From CBDCCT01 sp965214995 (GTDB lineage: Bacteria; Deinococcota; Deinococci; Deinococcales; Trueperaceae), in contig CBDCCT010000002.1 in NCBI GenBank assembly GCA_965214995.1, positions 310,001 through 374,000 on the forward strand: a stretch of 64,000 nt of DNA, given 5' to 3'. Shown here in pieces: positions 34,887 to 47,019 of this stretch (positions within the stretch are counted from its first letter, which is position 1; every line of letters begins with the position of its first letter). Position numbers and translations under genes: made by a program. The notes under the pieces are model-generated. The model saw only the letters and a list, made by a program, of their open reading frames with translations, had not been told where the DNA came from and searched no databases.

Positions 34887-37001
34887 TGTGACCGGGATTA
34901 ATGTTTGCGAGTTTGTTTTGGAATATTTTGCCTATTAGGACTTTTAAACAGTACTCAAGAAAAAAGTGAGGAGTAGGAATTAGGTGAACTCTCCCGTTAC
35001 GCTTGCAGTGAATAACTTTAGATTGTGAGCCGGTAGGTTGAAGAGTTATCCTTTGATGGCATACTGAAAGTGACTATGAGATGTTACATCAAGCAATTGA
35101 CATATGAGTTAGAATTCATGTCAACAGACAACATGCAGATGCAGTTTCAAGAAACTTATGGAACGATGGCGCTTAAAGTAGTAACGGCCTAAATGTGACA
35201 GGAAGAAATAATTGACATCGGGTTCCAGACGAAACTTTCTCTTATTTTAAATTTTGCTTCAATGCAATGTTAAATATAAAAGTGAAAATCATGCACTTGG
35301 AAGCTCGACGGTACTAAAATCTTTAAAAAAAAAAGCAACTTTTGCATTAATCGTTGCACCTGATTACACAAGAAATTGGTCTCCTTGCTACCACCTTCTA
35401 CACAGGAAAGAAGAAGAAGAAGGGAAAATAGAACTAAGAAATTTCAACAACTGACTGCTCACGTTGGTAGCAGATGCAATTGCATTTGCCTTATCACGAC
35501 ACTTATCCTGTTTACTTCAGTGAGCCAAAACTGCCATGTGAGAATAGTATATCAACCCGTGACAAAGCTTCCATCAGTTCGAGAGGAATACAGATAATAA
35601 CGCAACACTTCTGCACTCTGCCCGCCAAAGGGGTTGGTGCATAAAAAAGACGTACTAAAGCGCGACCAAAGAAGAAAAGAAAACTACGGAAGAGAAGCCT
35701 CCCTCTCTTGGACTTCCAAACACGGATGGCACGAGATATAGAACTACAGTACAAGCATTTCTCAACAGAGGGACGGCAAGCAAGGGGAGGCACTCACGCA
35801 CTTTCCCTGCTTTGACGAAGGGATGTTCAATAGAGGATGGGTAACAATGAATAAGCTTCCTACTCTACCATGTCAATGAATGGGGAACATGTTGAAGTCA
35901 CCATCGGTTAAGGCGTTTCACGTATTGTATTCGTACGGATAATAACATCACAGCCAGACGTTGGTTCATAAAAGCCGAGACTCCGAGGGGGGGAGGGCCT
36001 TGGCGGCTGTAACCATTCGACGAAACGTTACTTTACCACTTTCGGTCACTTCCGGGCCGGGTAAGCAACCAGAGTCATGGGTAGGGGAGGATCCTTAGCC
36101 GAACAAATGAAAAAGCAAGCCCAATTATCGTGGAGCATTCAGGGTTGTTACATGATTTTTGGGAATGATGGATGACAAGCCACGTGAATTTTATGATATG
36201 TTATTGCTGTCTTTTGAAGATGATATCGGTAGACTAAGCAATAGACGAATTATTGGTTCAATGGTTTAAGAAAATTTAAGCATAGGTGCTGCTTATTTTG
36301 GAGTCTTGTGTAGCATAGTTTCAATTTGGAGACTGATGTTCTAAGCGAACAGCGACTACGTTTACCTAACAAGATACATCGAGGATTCACTCTGGCATTG
36401 TTAGTTGAAGCTGGTGTATATAATCAGGCGGTGTTTATGCAGTAGCTTTAGCACAATAAACCTGTGTACGCCACGATGCTTATTTCGTAGAAACAGGCGA
36501 TCACGAAGGAGCTTCCACCAAGAATCTTTCTCAACATTTAATTGGGTTCAAGTTGAGATACTCTAGAGCTCCCCCTTTAACCAGAACCCTTATTATTCCA
36601 TGTACAAAATTAAATAAAGAATGTAAAAGAGAATTTTCATTGACAAAGCCCGAAATTCACTAAATTCTTCCTTTCTCTATACCTATTTGCATCTCCCAAG
36701 TGCATGAGTTGTATGGATAAAGCAAATATTTACATCATCATTCCTTCGATCCCGTCGTTCATCGATCAGATATGTATTCGTCATCGCCTCGCTTTCAAGG
36801 TTAACTCTTCAACTTCTCAGATTTCCCAATGCCAAATTAAAAAAAGATAAGACCTCCTCCACAAGCCGTAGATTCATTCATTATATATAATTTCCGTTGT
36901 CATCGAATAAATATCATCTATCACACACTCTCGAGCTCCCGATGTGTATATATGTGACATAAGCACAAGCCCATGCCATCTCATACGATGACGGCTCCGC
37001 C
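34887..37001. promoter_or_regulatory. hxk3 promoter region and ngt1 3' flank
   Basis: About 2.1 kb with no recognised gene. Around 35975-36070 it has a G-rich patch (GAGGGGGGGAGGG and CCGGGCCGGG) standing out from the AT-rich surroundings, which could bind zinc-finger regulators. No remnant of a deaminase or deacetylase gene was recognisable. Confidence 0.4.
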
Positions 37002-38713
37002 TTAGACTCGTGATAGCTCAACATCTTCATACGGTTTCGTGTTCGCTGTCGGCCCCAGAACATCTTCTGCAGTCTCATCCGAAAACTTCAAGTCTTCCTC
37101 CAGCGGCACATGGTCCTTCACCTTGACAAGGATGACTGGCAGCGCGAACAAGAGACTTCCTGCCAAAAGTGCCCAGCACGAGGCAAAAATGTTCATGTAA
37201 GGACTCTGGAGCGCATCAATTCGCCAGATGACCGCCGCGCCTGCCGATTGAATGCCCTTGTAGAAACCTGCAAAATTGGCAAGCTTACGGCTGTTGTTTG
37301 ACAAACTGCCCATGAACCTACACTTTCAGTCAGCTATTTGTTTTTTTTTTCGCTTTGGTTCGTAGAAAGTTTCTGAAGAACTCTTTTCCGCAGAGACTCA
37401 CCAATATGCACATGTTTGCCACGATGCGTCATAGAAGCCATACAAGACATATAAGACAAGAGGACCCCCATAGCCCGCATCAGTCCAATCAATCTTAACG
37501 TAGTCGTCGTTGGGATCTTCAGTATCAAGGCCTCGGTTAACCTCTTCTCGAGTATAGCCTTTCTGAAAGGCATAACCGCCTCCCCAAATAGCCATTGTGA
37601 GTGTAAAGAGTGCCACCCAGGCAACCTTTGCTCGCACAGTACGTCTGAAAACCTTAAGATCCAATGCATAACCAAAGGAGAAAGCCCCCAATATCTGGGC
37701 TAGCCAGTATAAGACATTGTTCAATGCACGGGTTCGAGTGTTAAATTGAGCCAAATTAACATCGTTAAACTGGTAGGTGTAAAACCAATTAGATGCGAAA
37801 AACATGGGAAACAGAAGCATAATGTACGGATCCGATCTGAAAACCTCCCAAAGACCAATAATTTCGCTTTTCCATGTTGGATTTCGCATGAGGATGATGC
37901 GAGATCCGTCTGCGCGGATTACAGACTTGGCACTGACGAGACACCACGCTAGTGCAGCTCCCAGAGCTGTCAAGGCAATGAAACCAACATATGTTCCATC
38001 AGAAACGCTAATATTGCCAGTTGCGCTGATATTCTGTCCTAGCGGGATCTAGACATCATGTTAGATGATCAAAGTCAAGAGAATTTCTGTTGGATCCATC
38101 CACATACTAGGCTGCCAATCACCGCACCCAGATTGAAGATCATCCAAAACCATGAGATATATTTTCCCTTTGAGCCTTCAGGAGGATAAGACATCATAAT
38201 AGCACCTTGTGCTGTCCACAAAAGACCTGCACAGACACCGAGAAGAGCTCCAGAAAAGATGACAAAACCATTGTTTCGAGTATGGTTATAGCAGAGAAAC
38301 GAAGACACATAGATACAGTATCCTAAACCTCCGAATGATAATGCCGTCTTAACACCTAGCCTGTTTGTGATTGTTCCAGCAAAAAACCCAACGACAGCAA
38401 ATGTTGAGTACAGCGCCGTATTCGCATTGTTGGCAGCAAGAGCATTAATTTGACCTCCCCCACCCATTCCGGTCAGGGCGTTAAACATGCCCGGACAGAG
38501 AAAGCAGACGAGAGAGACGATGAGCAATTGAGCTGGCGGAGATGCGTAGTAGGGCAAGTATAAACGCCCAAGGCGAAATTGGCGATATCGCCAATTCTTG
38601 TACTTCATAGGACCTTCTGGTAGCTTTGGGTTCTCGTAACTATGAGACTGTTCCGATGAAGGTAGCCGAGCATCATTGCTGGAAGGAGTAATTTTGCCAT
38701 CAGAAGTGTTCAT
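37002..38713 (-). CDS. ngt1: GlcNAc transporter, UNC93-like MFS (Ngt1-like)
   Basis: Three exons on the minus strand: 38713-38108, 38048-37402, 37317-37002; 522 aa with consistent phases. Multiple membrane segments are evident: LLIVSLVCFLCPGMFNAL, ALYSTFAVVGFFAGTI, FSGALLGVCAGLLWTAQGAIMM, WFWMIFNLGAVIGSL, VAWVALFTLTMAIW and IFASCWALLAGSLLFALPVI. FLCPGMFNALTGMGGGGQ and LLWTAQGAIMMSYPPEGSKGKYI are typical of the UNC93-like MFS branch that contains Candida Ngt1. Both termini are hydrophilic and predicted to be cytosolic. It would import GlcNAc across the plasma membrane for Hxk3, which lies downstream in the same orientation. The transporter class is firm, and the substrate follows from the cluster context. 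Confidence 0.87.
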
Positions 38714-40646
38714 GATTGACTTGAGATCTTTCTTTTTCTCAAGTTTTAGAACTTTTCGAAGCTTCTGGAATGATTGTAATGGTGAAACGACACTTAGAAT
38801 TCGATTAAGTAGATATAAAGAAGAAAAGGCGTATGATTATTATCGAGCAAAGCAGAAAAAATAAGACAAGATAGAAGAAGTGATTGTTTTCAACATCTAC
38901 CAAAGCTCCGCTAAGTTAACTTTGTTGTTGCTGTCAAGTATGAGACGATTTTCTCATCTATGAAATGTCATGAATATTGCGTATAACCTGTCGGTGAAGT
39001 GTGCAGCACCATGTAGCACGCTGCAGGGTTCAAGCAGGGTCAGTAAAAGACAGCAATGAAGACACAGGACACCAGATTCCGATTCGTTGGCAGTCGTTCA
39101 AGGTATAGAATTATGTTATGACAGGCAAGGAATTGCTTGAGTTTAGATGTTAAAGTCAGCGATCTAGCAGTCCCCATATTTGAACTACATGAGCTCACAT
39201 GTTAAGCATATCAATTGTCGATCTGTCATCGGGAACTTGCAATAGTAGCCTAAGTCGGTACATATTAAACATAAATCTTTATACGTAAGACCCTTGGCTT
39301 GTCAAATCCTTTGACTTCATAGCTTCGTCGCGTGCCATGCAGATCTAGAACTATTGATGGCGGACATGGAAGAGGATTATTCGATAGCGCTCCGCACATA
39401 TCGCAGCAAGACGCCTGAGACGGCCATGTAAGTCTATGAGCTGCAAATTCTAGCCGACATTCATATTGAATGGGTAAAACTTGCAGAAGCTGTGTGACGG
39501 TAGGAACCCATTTGCAGTTGCCGCTGTAAATTTGGTCACGTAGGGCTTGCCCCGTACTTCAGTCGTAGAGAACTTGTCGGTGGCCGGGTTTGTCTCCATA
39601 TGCTTTTGACACATAAATTCCGATTGTCCCGCCCACAAACGCCAGAATCTCTCGTGACAGACAGCATTTCTTCAATCTGTCGCTCATTTATACCCTACGA
39701 AGTATAATAAGCTTCGTGCTTTGAGCTAACGCTTCTTCAGCCAAAACAGGTACTATTAAAGTCTTTCCATATCCCGAAATTCAAATGTATAGAATTTATT
39801 TTTGGACAGAGCTGTCAAAACCAAATGATCCGACATCCGGGCTTTTGCTGCAGCAAGTGCCTTATTCTTTACTTCCTTGCTGAAATTAGAATAGTAACAC
39901 CAAATTGGTTAACCAGTCACTGAGGCTTTTATCAACGTTACAGTCGCACAGACAAGGCGTTGTAGCAACTACAATGCAACGCTGATATGCAAGGCATGCC
40001 TCTGTCTCGAGAACTCTCGACGGGTGGCATCTCGGCAGACATTTTGACATACTCATGAAATGCAATGTCGGAGATCTCTAATTGCTCTTGAGCGTGCGTG
40101 AATTGTAAATTGTTATTACAGTCAGACTGAATCTCATGTCGGTGCTGACGCTGTCACGTTGATTTTTGGGAAAACTCTAAAAATGAGGATATAAGTTGGA
40201 ATAAGAAAAGGCTAGGACGTGTGCATGAGTAATCACGAAGAGCTTTAACAGACGACAAGGGTAATATCCCCAAAAGTGTCGTCAGTCAATGAGTAAAAAG
40301 AACTAGTATTTTTCAATCTATAGCTTCTTTAGTGTACAATATTGTACTATGTCGCTCTTCATAGAATGGGTAGTTTATAAGCGGCGCATAGTACTTGTAC
40401 AAGCAACTGGATACAAGAGCTTAAGAAATCTTCTTAACCAATATCAAAAACGAATGGGAAAACGTAAAGTTGAATACTGAGATAGGACATTTCATCACAT
40501 ACTTTCAGTTGGATACCCAACGTAACAATTTTAGAGATAAGACCTAAAAGTGCTTAATGCGCAACAAAATCTGCTGCGCCGTGTAGGGTGTTTATGATGT
40601 ATTTGTAGTTCTCAAAAGTTTTGGCCTGCTGGTCATTTACCCAGAA
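38714..40646. promoter_or_regulatory. Divergent intergenic region ngt1 / SFH5
   Basis: About 1.9 kb upstream of both genes. The only frame above 60 codons (39450-39638, minus) resembles no family. No repeats or tRNA genes were seen. Confidence 0.45.
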
Positions 40647-41652
40647 ATGGCAACTGAAGACATAAACCCAAGTGATGCAGCTGCGGATATTCTTCAACCT
40701 TCAAGTAAAAGGCCAGTGTGGCCTGAATTATCATTAGAACATCCATTGTCCCAGCTTGCATCCCAGCTACCTTCAATTCTTGACAAGGCCGGATACAACG
40801 AAGTATTTGGCGTCAGGCTAGAGAGAGATGCCCCTTTTCACACAAAGCTCATCCTTCAAAAGTTCTTACGAGCCAACGCCAATGACGTTACTAAGGCTCG
40901 TGAGCAGCTAACCAAGACTCTCGAATGGAGGAGATACTCCAAGCCTCGTGAATCTATAAAGGCAGTGTTTGATGAAAATCGCTTCGACGGGTTGGGGTAT
41001 GTTGTGCTGTTGGACGACAGCAAAGATGAGAAAGACAGCAGTAGTAGTCAGAAGCAAGTTGTAACTTTTAATATATATGGTGCTGTTAAGGACAATAAAG
41101 CAACTTTTGAAGACATCGACGGGTATGTCCACTTAAACGCTAAGGACTTGTATAAGGTCCATGGATCTGATGTAAATGCCACTCATTAAATTTAAAAAGG
41201 CTAATCTATTTGATAGCTTCTTACGATGGCGCATAGCCCTGATGGAGCTTGGTCTCTCACACCTTGATCTCTCTACCGCCACCGCTCCAATTCCAGATTA
41301 TAACTGCGGACCGGATCCCTACCAAGGCATACAAGTGCACGACTATCTCTCCGTGTCCTTTCTGCGAATGGACCCTTACGCAAAAGCTGCCAGCAAGAAG
41401 ACGATCGACGTGTTCCAGCAGTTCTATCCAGAGACTCTAAGTCGCAAATTCTTTGTAAACGTCCCCGTCGTGATGGGCTGGATGTTTAATGCGATGAAGC
41501 TAGTCCTGGCAAAGGAAACCGTGAAAAAGTTTACTGTACTGAGCTATGGAGAACAACTGGCGACGGAGCTCAGTAGCAATGTGCCGAGCGAGTACGGAGG
41601 CGCTGGAGGCCGGCTGAAGGATGTTGGAGAACAACTCAACCACAGGTCTTGA
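40647..41652 (+). CDS. SFH5: Sec14-like phosphatidylinositol transfer protein Sfh5
   Basis: Two exons, 40647-41122 and 41217-41652, with a 94-nt intron; 303 aa. The N-terminal CRAL-TRIO-N helix region includes LILQKFLRANANDVTKAREQLTKTLEWRR (about 73-101). The lipid-binding domain reads VVTFNIYGAVKDNKATFEDIDGFLRWRIALMEL across the splice, then DPYQGIQVHDYLSVSFLRM, YPETLSRKFFVNVPVVMGWMF, and the closing SSNVPSEYGG. This matches the Sfh5 subgroup, peripheral ER/plasma-membrane proteins that move phosphatidylinositol. In yeast Sfh5 also binds haem. The acceptor at 41216 was chosen because it restores FLRWR in frame. Confidence 0.92.
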
Positions 41653-41957
41653 ATTTTGATAGGCAATCCTTAATTGTTTTCCTAAACATATCTAAAGTCT
41701 AAGTAACATTTCCGCTTTCATGTATGTGAAAGACCTCTAACATAAGAAATCTGCCAAAATCCCTGATTGATGATGCTGTGATAGCCTTAGAAGTAAATCC
41801 ACATCAAAAAAATAATCAAGTAAAAAAACAAAATAAATGAAGCTGCGAGATCATGAACGCATCTATCTTTTAAAAGAAGACTAAGAACATCAAGTAAATA
41901 ATGATAAATAACTGTGAACTCTGCTCTTTTATAGATTGAGGAGATATGATGGCTCCA
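41653..41957. other. Convergent 3' region SFH5 / MCP2-like
   Basis: About 300 bases, very A-rich around 41805-41860, between two converging genes. It should hold both 3' ends, and no other feature was seen. Confidence 0.5.
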
Positions 41958-44228
41958 CTATAGGCTGGGTGACAATTGGTCATACTTCACAGCTCGCTCC
42001 ACCTGGAAAGAAATTTGTCAGCTCAGTAAATTCTTGGGGTAAAGTAGCTGGATCACACTCACACTTTCTATAGAGGCTTGCAAGAAAGTTCGTGCTTCCA
42101 GACCAACCCATACTTTCAGCATGGAAAAGTCACCCTTCTTTAGCATTGAAGAGCCCCCTTGAGCCCCCAGTTTTCGAAGTATGGGAAGTGCTCTGCCACA
42201 GAATGAATTGTAAGTTCAAGAAAGCCAAGTTTGTGAATTAAAGATGACACTCACCCCGCGAATAAGTCGAGCTCTGGATCCAACCTTCTACCGATGCCTT
42301 CCAGAAGAAGAATGCTCAGAACTACATTCACAAAATCACCTTCTAGCCGAACGTGATGATTTCGAACCATGGACAAGACCTCGTTCAGTACATCGCCAAT
42401 CTTGATATTTCCCAACGCAAATGTTTTGCTTTTCACACCCAGAACCAGGTGTTGCATACGAAGAGCAAAGATTTCTGCATCAACGACGGCATCCGGTTGA
42501 CGACAGCGCTCCACCATCAACCGACCTGCCTTGTAGCCATCAAACTCGGCAACTGACTTGAAAAGGTCAAGAAAATTTGCGCGATTTGACTCGTTCAATT
42601 CTGTGACCAGGCCAGTGTCAATGAAGATGAGCTGTGGTCGGTAGCCTTCCGCGTCAATCCGTTCGAGCTGAGATTGCCAGTCTTGCGGCTTTTCTTTGAA
42701 TGGTCTTAACCGCTGTAAAACTTCTTCTGTTACATCGGTAGAGCTTTTCAACTCCTCAATCTCGTTACTCTTACTGGCCAGCCTCTTCAATCTTGGCATT
42801 TCGAGCTTATTCGGCTTATAAAAGCGAACCATGATATTTCCAGGGTGTAGGTCTGCATGGACGAAGTTATCAATCAAAAGCATGTTGAGGAAAGCATCAA
42901 GTCCTTCATTAGCAATATCCTTCTGATATGGTCCACCGCCGTTTTCCAGAAAATGTTCAAGCGGTATACCATTTGCAAATTCTTCCACTAACACCTTTCG
43001 CGTAGTATAGTCTACGTACGGGAACGGAAACCAGGCCGTTCTTCGATCTTGAAACGTTTTCCGAAAAATACCCAAGTTTGCTGCCTCTATACGTAAATCT
43101 AGTTGTAATCGCATCATCTCTCCAAATTGCTGGACCTCGTCAGGAAACGAAAGCCATTCCATTGACGGAATGGCATTGATCACGGTGGCGAAGAAGGCCA
43201 TGATTCGTAAATCGCGATGAACAAGCCTCTCCACGCGGGGATGGAGAACCTTGACAGCCACAAAAGACGAAGGTACTCGTGATGGCGTACTTTTGAGCAC
43301 CGTGTCAACGTTCTTCTTAACCTTTTGACTGAGCTTTTGCGGCTTCTCAATATCAACATCTCCTGGTTTGGCCAAGTCAGATCTTAGCTTAGCCTTGTAA
43401 ACCTGAGCTATAGCACCGACTCCTAGAGGATCTTCTTGAAAGTCATCAAATATATCTTCAAATGCTCTGCCCCCAAACGCTTGCTCGACTATACGTTTTG
43501 TGACTCTTAGAGAATGGGGCGGCACATGAGAATGAAGATTAGACATGACTAAACATAGCTCTTTTGGAAATATGTCAGACCTGGTTGCAGCCCATTGACC
43601 GAGCTGATTTCGAATCAGTACCAGTACTGACACCATATCTTGACGAAATTCAGCTACATACCTTTATGAAGGAAGCTCCGGCTTTCTCCATGGACCATAC
43701 AAGATAGCTATACCACCAAAGAGCTCCTCCTCGCTCGTTGTCATGATTTGGTAGTCTGGCGCCCAGCCACAGAGCTGGAACTGAAAGTAATACTGGAACA
43801 AAGATGATTGCAAGGTGTACGAATCGAACTCCTGTCATGAATGGCTCGATGACATAGTCTTCGACGAAGAAATAAATGTTGCGCATAAAATTCGAGCCCC
43901 CGAAGAACTCTGGAACCTCCTCATTGAGTTCGGCAGTAGACACTTCGAGCATCTGCTCTTCTGAAGTTTTCCCATCGTCATTTTCACGTTCGCAAAGCTG
44001 AATGAAGGCAGCTGGGGTGAGTGAGGACAACAACAGTTTCGACCTTGGTTGCTGAGGGGCTTTTGTAGACAGAAAACTCTTCAACCTCCCTAATACATGA
44101 TGACGAGGACGCGCGAAATGCCAAAATCGCATAGAATGATAACGTCTTAGCTTATAGGGATCGTGTCCTGCATGTAGCGAACTACGAACGCGCAGAGTTG
44201 AGCGACATAGTAGGAGACTTATTCTCAT
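41958..44228 (-). CDS. MCP2: Mitochondrial ABC1/UbiB-family atypical kinase, Mcp2-like
   Basis: Four exons on the minus strand: 44228-43662, 43603-42255, 42192-42063, 42002-41958; 696 aa. The Arg-rich N-terminus (MRISLLLCRSTLRVRSSLHAG) looks like a mitochondrial presequence. A membrane segment FVHLAIIFVPVLLSVPALWLG lies near 150-170. The UbiB-specific KxGQ motif (FIKLGQWAATRSDIFP) is split by intron 1. Downstream are GVGAIAQVYKAKL (Ala-rich loop), FVAVKVLHP with the Lys, NFVHADLHPGNI and FIDTGLV, where the DFG-like motif reads DTG. Mcp2 is a mitochondrial inner-membrane protein linked to lipid homeostasis. The long charged insertion between the HxDxxPGN and DTG motifs is also seen in relatives. 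Catalytic activity is not shown by sequence. Confidence 0.9.
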
Positions 44229-44471
44229 GGCGTGCTACCATGTATGCTTGCCATATCTATCTAAATACGCTGACGATGATCAGGCTTTTACTCAACGCGG
44301 TCGGTAATGGATTTCTCTTTAGGGATTCCATGATTGAACATGTGAAGTTGTGCTGACGTCAATCGCGAGGGTAGATTTGCCCTTATTGTGGCTTTGCCTG
44401 TGGCGTCGAATATGGGTTGATACTATTTTTGGTTGTGTCAAATTTTCTTACCAGCGGCAATTCATTACAGA
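44229..44471. other. Flank between MCP2-like gene and MITE relic
   Basis: Non-coding flank upstream of the MCP2-like gene. It has ordinary base composition, in contrast with the AT-saturated element that follows. Confidence 0.4.
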
Positions 44472-44473
44472 TA

Positions 44474-44910
44474 CAGTACTAGGTCAAAAGTCTTTAACAG
44501 TAGAAATATTCCTCTATTTAAAAGCTATATTTTTAATCTTAGTATATAATTCCTTATAATTTCTTTAAGAACTTTATAATTAAATTATAAGTAGATTATA
44601 TATAACTATTAAATATTACTTAATAATAAAATAAAAATTCTATAAAAATTCTATAGTTATAGTATATTTTTAAAAATTATATATTTTAAGAACTTTAGTA
44701 TTTTTTACTTTATTATTAATTCTAAAAAAAACTTTATAATAAGTTATAAAATTTAGATTATACTATATAGCTATATAGAATCTATAATAAAATAGAAAAG
44801 CTTATTATAATAAGTATATAATATAATAAGATATTAAACTTATAAAAGGTAGAATATTACTAAATTAACTAGTGTTTTTCCTACGTTCACTCACTTTTGA
44901 CAACCCACTG
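44474..44910. mobile_element. MITE-like Tc1/mariner-type relic, 437 bp, RIP-degraded interior
   Basis: The ends are imperfect inverted repeats. The left reads CAGTACTAGGTCAAAAGT, and the right, reverse-complemented, reads CAGTGGGTTGTCAAAAGT. TA stands on both sides (44472-44473 and 44911-44912), the Tc1/mariner target duplication. The interior (about 44520-44870) is almost pure A/T with the same CpA/TpG depletion as the large retrotransposon block, while both flanks are ordinary. It has no coding capacity. It is most likely an internally deleted Fot1/pogo-like DNA transposon; the superfamily is an inference from the TA target and CAGT ends. Confidence 0.7.
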
Positions 44911-44912
44911 TA

Positions 44913-45811
44913 TCTAGTTGGGCCTTTAGAATCCTTTTCCTTTCAGTAGTAATTGGTATTTTGACACATTTGTGTCAAAACTAATAAATTCGTTGTTACA
45001 ACGACATGATATACATATTTGTTATGGTTGCTTGCCAACCACAAATACTGGAAAAACTATTATGGTCAAAGTCTTGATTTTTTGTTATGTTTAAGCATGT
45101 CGACTTTTTTCGAGAAGCATGACAGAAGATTATGTTGTCAGTAACAGAGAATTCTTAGGTGATCGTCAGATCAAATAACAGGAGGGTTCATAGAAACAAT
45201 CCTCATTTATGCAATCTTCTGCTTCATATCTTTGATGTTTCATGATGCTCTGATGAGAAGGAGAAGAAACGGAGCCGAACCACCTGACAGTAGATGACAA
45301 ACCACATCTAGAAGGTCGAAATATGTTAATATGATTTATACTGAAATGGACTTCGAAACACACCCAATGCACAGCAACTAAATAAATTTCTATTCGAGCC
45401 GATTACTAAGTTATGAGAGCTGAGCAGATAGGGATCATTGCGCAACATACAAGTTGTTCATGTTTGCCGTGGCAAGCAGGGCCAATAAAAGCACTAGAGG
45501 CTCAGACATAAGATTATGGTCAATATTGAAGACAGTCTCAGCACAGTCTAAGGGGAGCCCATGCTGTTCTTTACATAACCATAGCACCGACTTTTGTAAA
45601 AGAGGCTTAGATATCGCATAGGGCAGTTATAACTGAATTGAAATTATCATGTTCTTTTCTGGCGACCTTTCAGAAACCGCAATATTTTGAAGTGCAAAGT
45701 TGTTGCTGTATACTAAAAAGTTTCTTTACGTTCAAGAACAATCAAAGTTAAACAGCTGCATCTATCTTCATCAATGACCCTTTGACAGATAGATAAAAAA
45801 GAGTACACAAA
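44913..45811. other. Intergenic, no gene recognised
   Basis: About 900 bases between the MITE relic and a secreted-protein gene. No conserved frame was seen. Confidence 0.5.
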
Positions 45812-46335
45812 ATGAAGGTCGTCCTTTCATGGACCAGAGTCGCTCTCTCTCTCGTGCTAGCAAGTTATAGTCTTGCGTCACCGAATCATGACGATCGCTA
45901 TTATCCAGATTCTCGGTATCCGGAGACAAAGAAGAATTTCAATGAATGCTATGAAATGTTAGAAGGAGCTGGGGTGAGTATTCGCTTTTCATGTCATGAT
46001 GTCAACTTGGAACGTTCTAATCTCTAACACCCTTTCAAAGATAGGAGAATTCTTCATCGAACAGCTTTGCAATGCATATGATAGTACAGTATCTTATGGA
46101 GTCTGCTCAGCGGCTAGTGTGAGTCTTGACATGAACGTCAGTTTTAATACATACTAATAAGCTTTGCTTCTTGTAGAAACTTCAGCAACAATGTATCGAA
46201 AGCTTCAATGTAGATCCCCCGTACAATGACGAGCACTATAGGGGAGAACGTGGCCGCTACGAAAATGATGGAAGACGCGAACCAGTACCATATGAAGAAA
46301 AAGAACGGACTCGCAAGGTAAGGCATTCCAAGTGA
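45812..46335 (+). CDS. Small secreted cysteine-containing protein
   Basis: Three proposed exons, 45812-45973, 46041-46118 and 46177-46335, all phase 0; 132 aa. The N-terminus MKVVLSWTRVALSLVLASYSLAS is a clear signal peptide. The mature part has four spaced Cys (NECYEML, EQLCNAY, GVCSAA, QQCIES), enough for two disulphides, followed by a very hydrophilic tail (ERGRYENDGRREPVPYEEKERTRK). No family is recognised. It could be an effector-like or cell-wall protein. The 3' end is uncertain: a donor-like GTAAGG at 46318 could splice to a further exon instead of the TGA at 46333. Confidence 0.65.
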
Positions 46336-47019
46336 ATGTGAGCTGAAGTAAGATGAATGCTGATTATTAGTAGTCCAATCCGTATGAGTAAACAAAAGTT
46401 CTGATACACGCTCTGTTGAGTAAAACCGCTGATCTGATTTTCCCTGACTTTTCTGCACAAGCTAAGCTGCCTCGCCTGGGTCAATAGCTAGAAATCTCTG
46501 TGTAGGAAAGCTTTTACGCATGATGTTCATGTCGACGGTCTTGCTTATGTTGATTACATTTTCTTAAGAAAATCACGACCGAGTCGTTACAGTTCCACAA
46601 AAAAAAAGTTAGGTTCTCTAGCCCCATAAAACTACTATTGAATAATCGAGTTGTGTGAAACGGCTTTACTCGCCAGAAATATTGTTAACTTTGGCGTATC
46701 TACAACATGATTGAATTGGCAACAGTCACTGCTAAAAATGGTGAAGGACCTTTTAACATGTGATTTATGTACTATAGAATCAGATGCATCGCATTTTTGT
46801 CATTGTATACAGTTTTCCTATTATAGTATAATTAGTCATGCCCCGCTTCGAGGTGAATGAGGTTTGAGTTTTATGACGTTTTTAAAGAGAGTTACAATAT
46901 AGTGTTACTCTGATGGTTATAGACGATAATTGAATTCTGTCCGGAAACAGTCTGCATCGTTCAATAATACTATAACCGCTCAGTGTAGTCCTACAACATT
47001 TCGCCTTTTTGGTATCTGT
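46336..47019. other. Intergenic, no certain gene
   Basis: About 680 bases. A frame around 46505-46630 stays open after a possible TAG acceptor and might be an extra 3' exon of the secreted-protein gene. Otherwise this is the promoter of the next gene. Confidence 0.4.

Noticed and set aside
34887..37001. Degraded dac1 or dam1 gene between hxk3 and ngt1
   Set aside because: I looked for deacetylase or deaminase-like segments and saw none on either strand. The gap looks like ordinary promoter sequence.
41123..41199. Splice of SFH5 at the first AAAAAG acceptor near 41199
   Set aside because: The phase does not match the GTATGT donor. The GATAG acceptor at 41216 restores the conserved FLRWR in frame.
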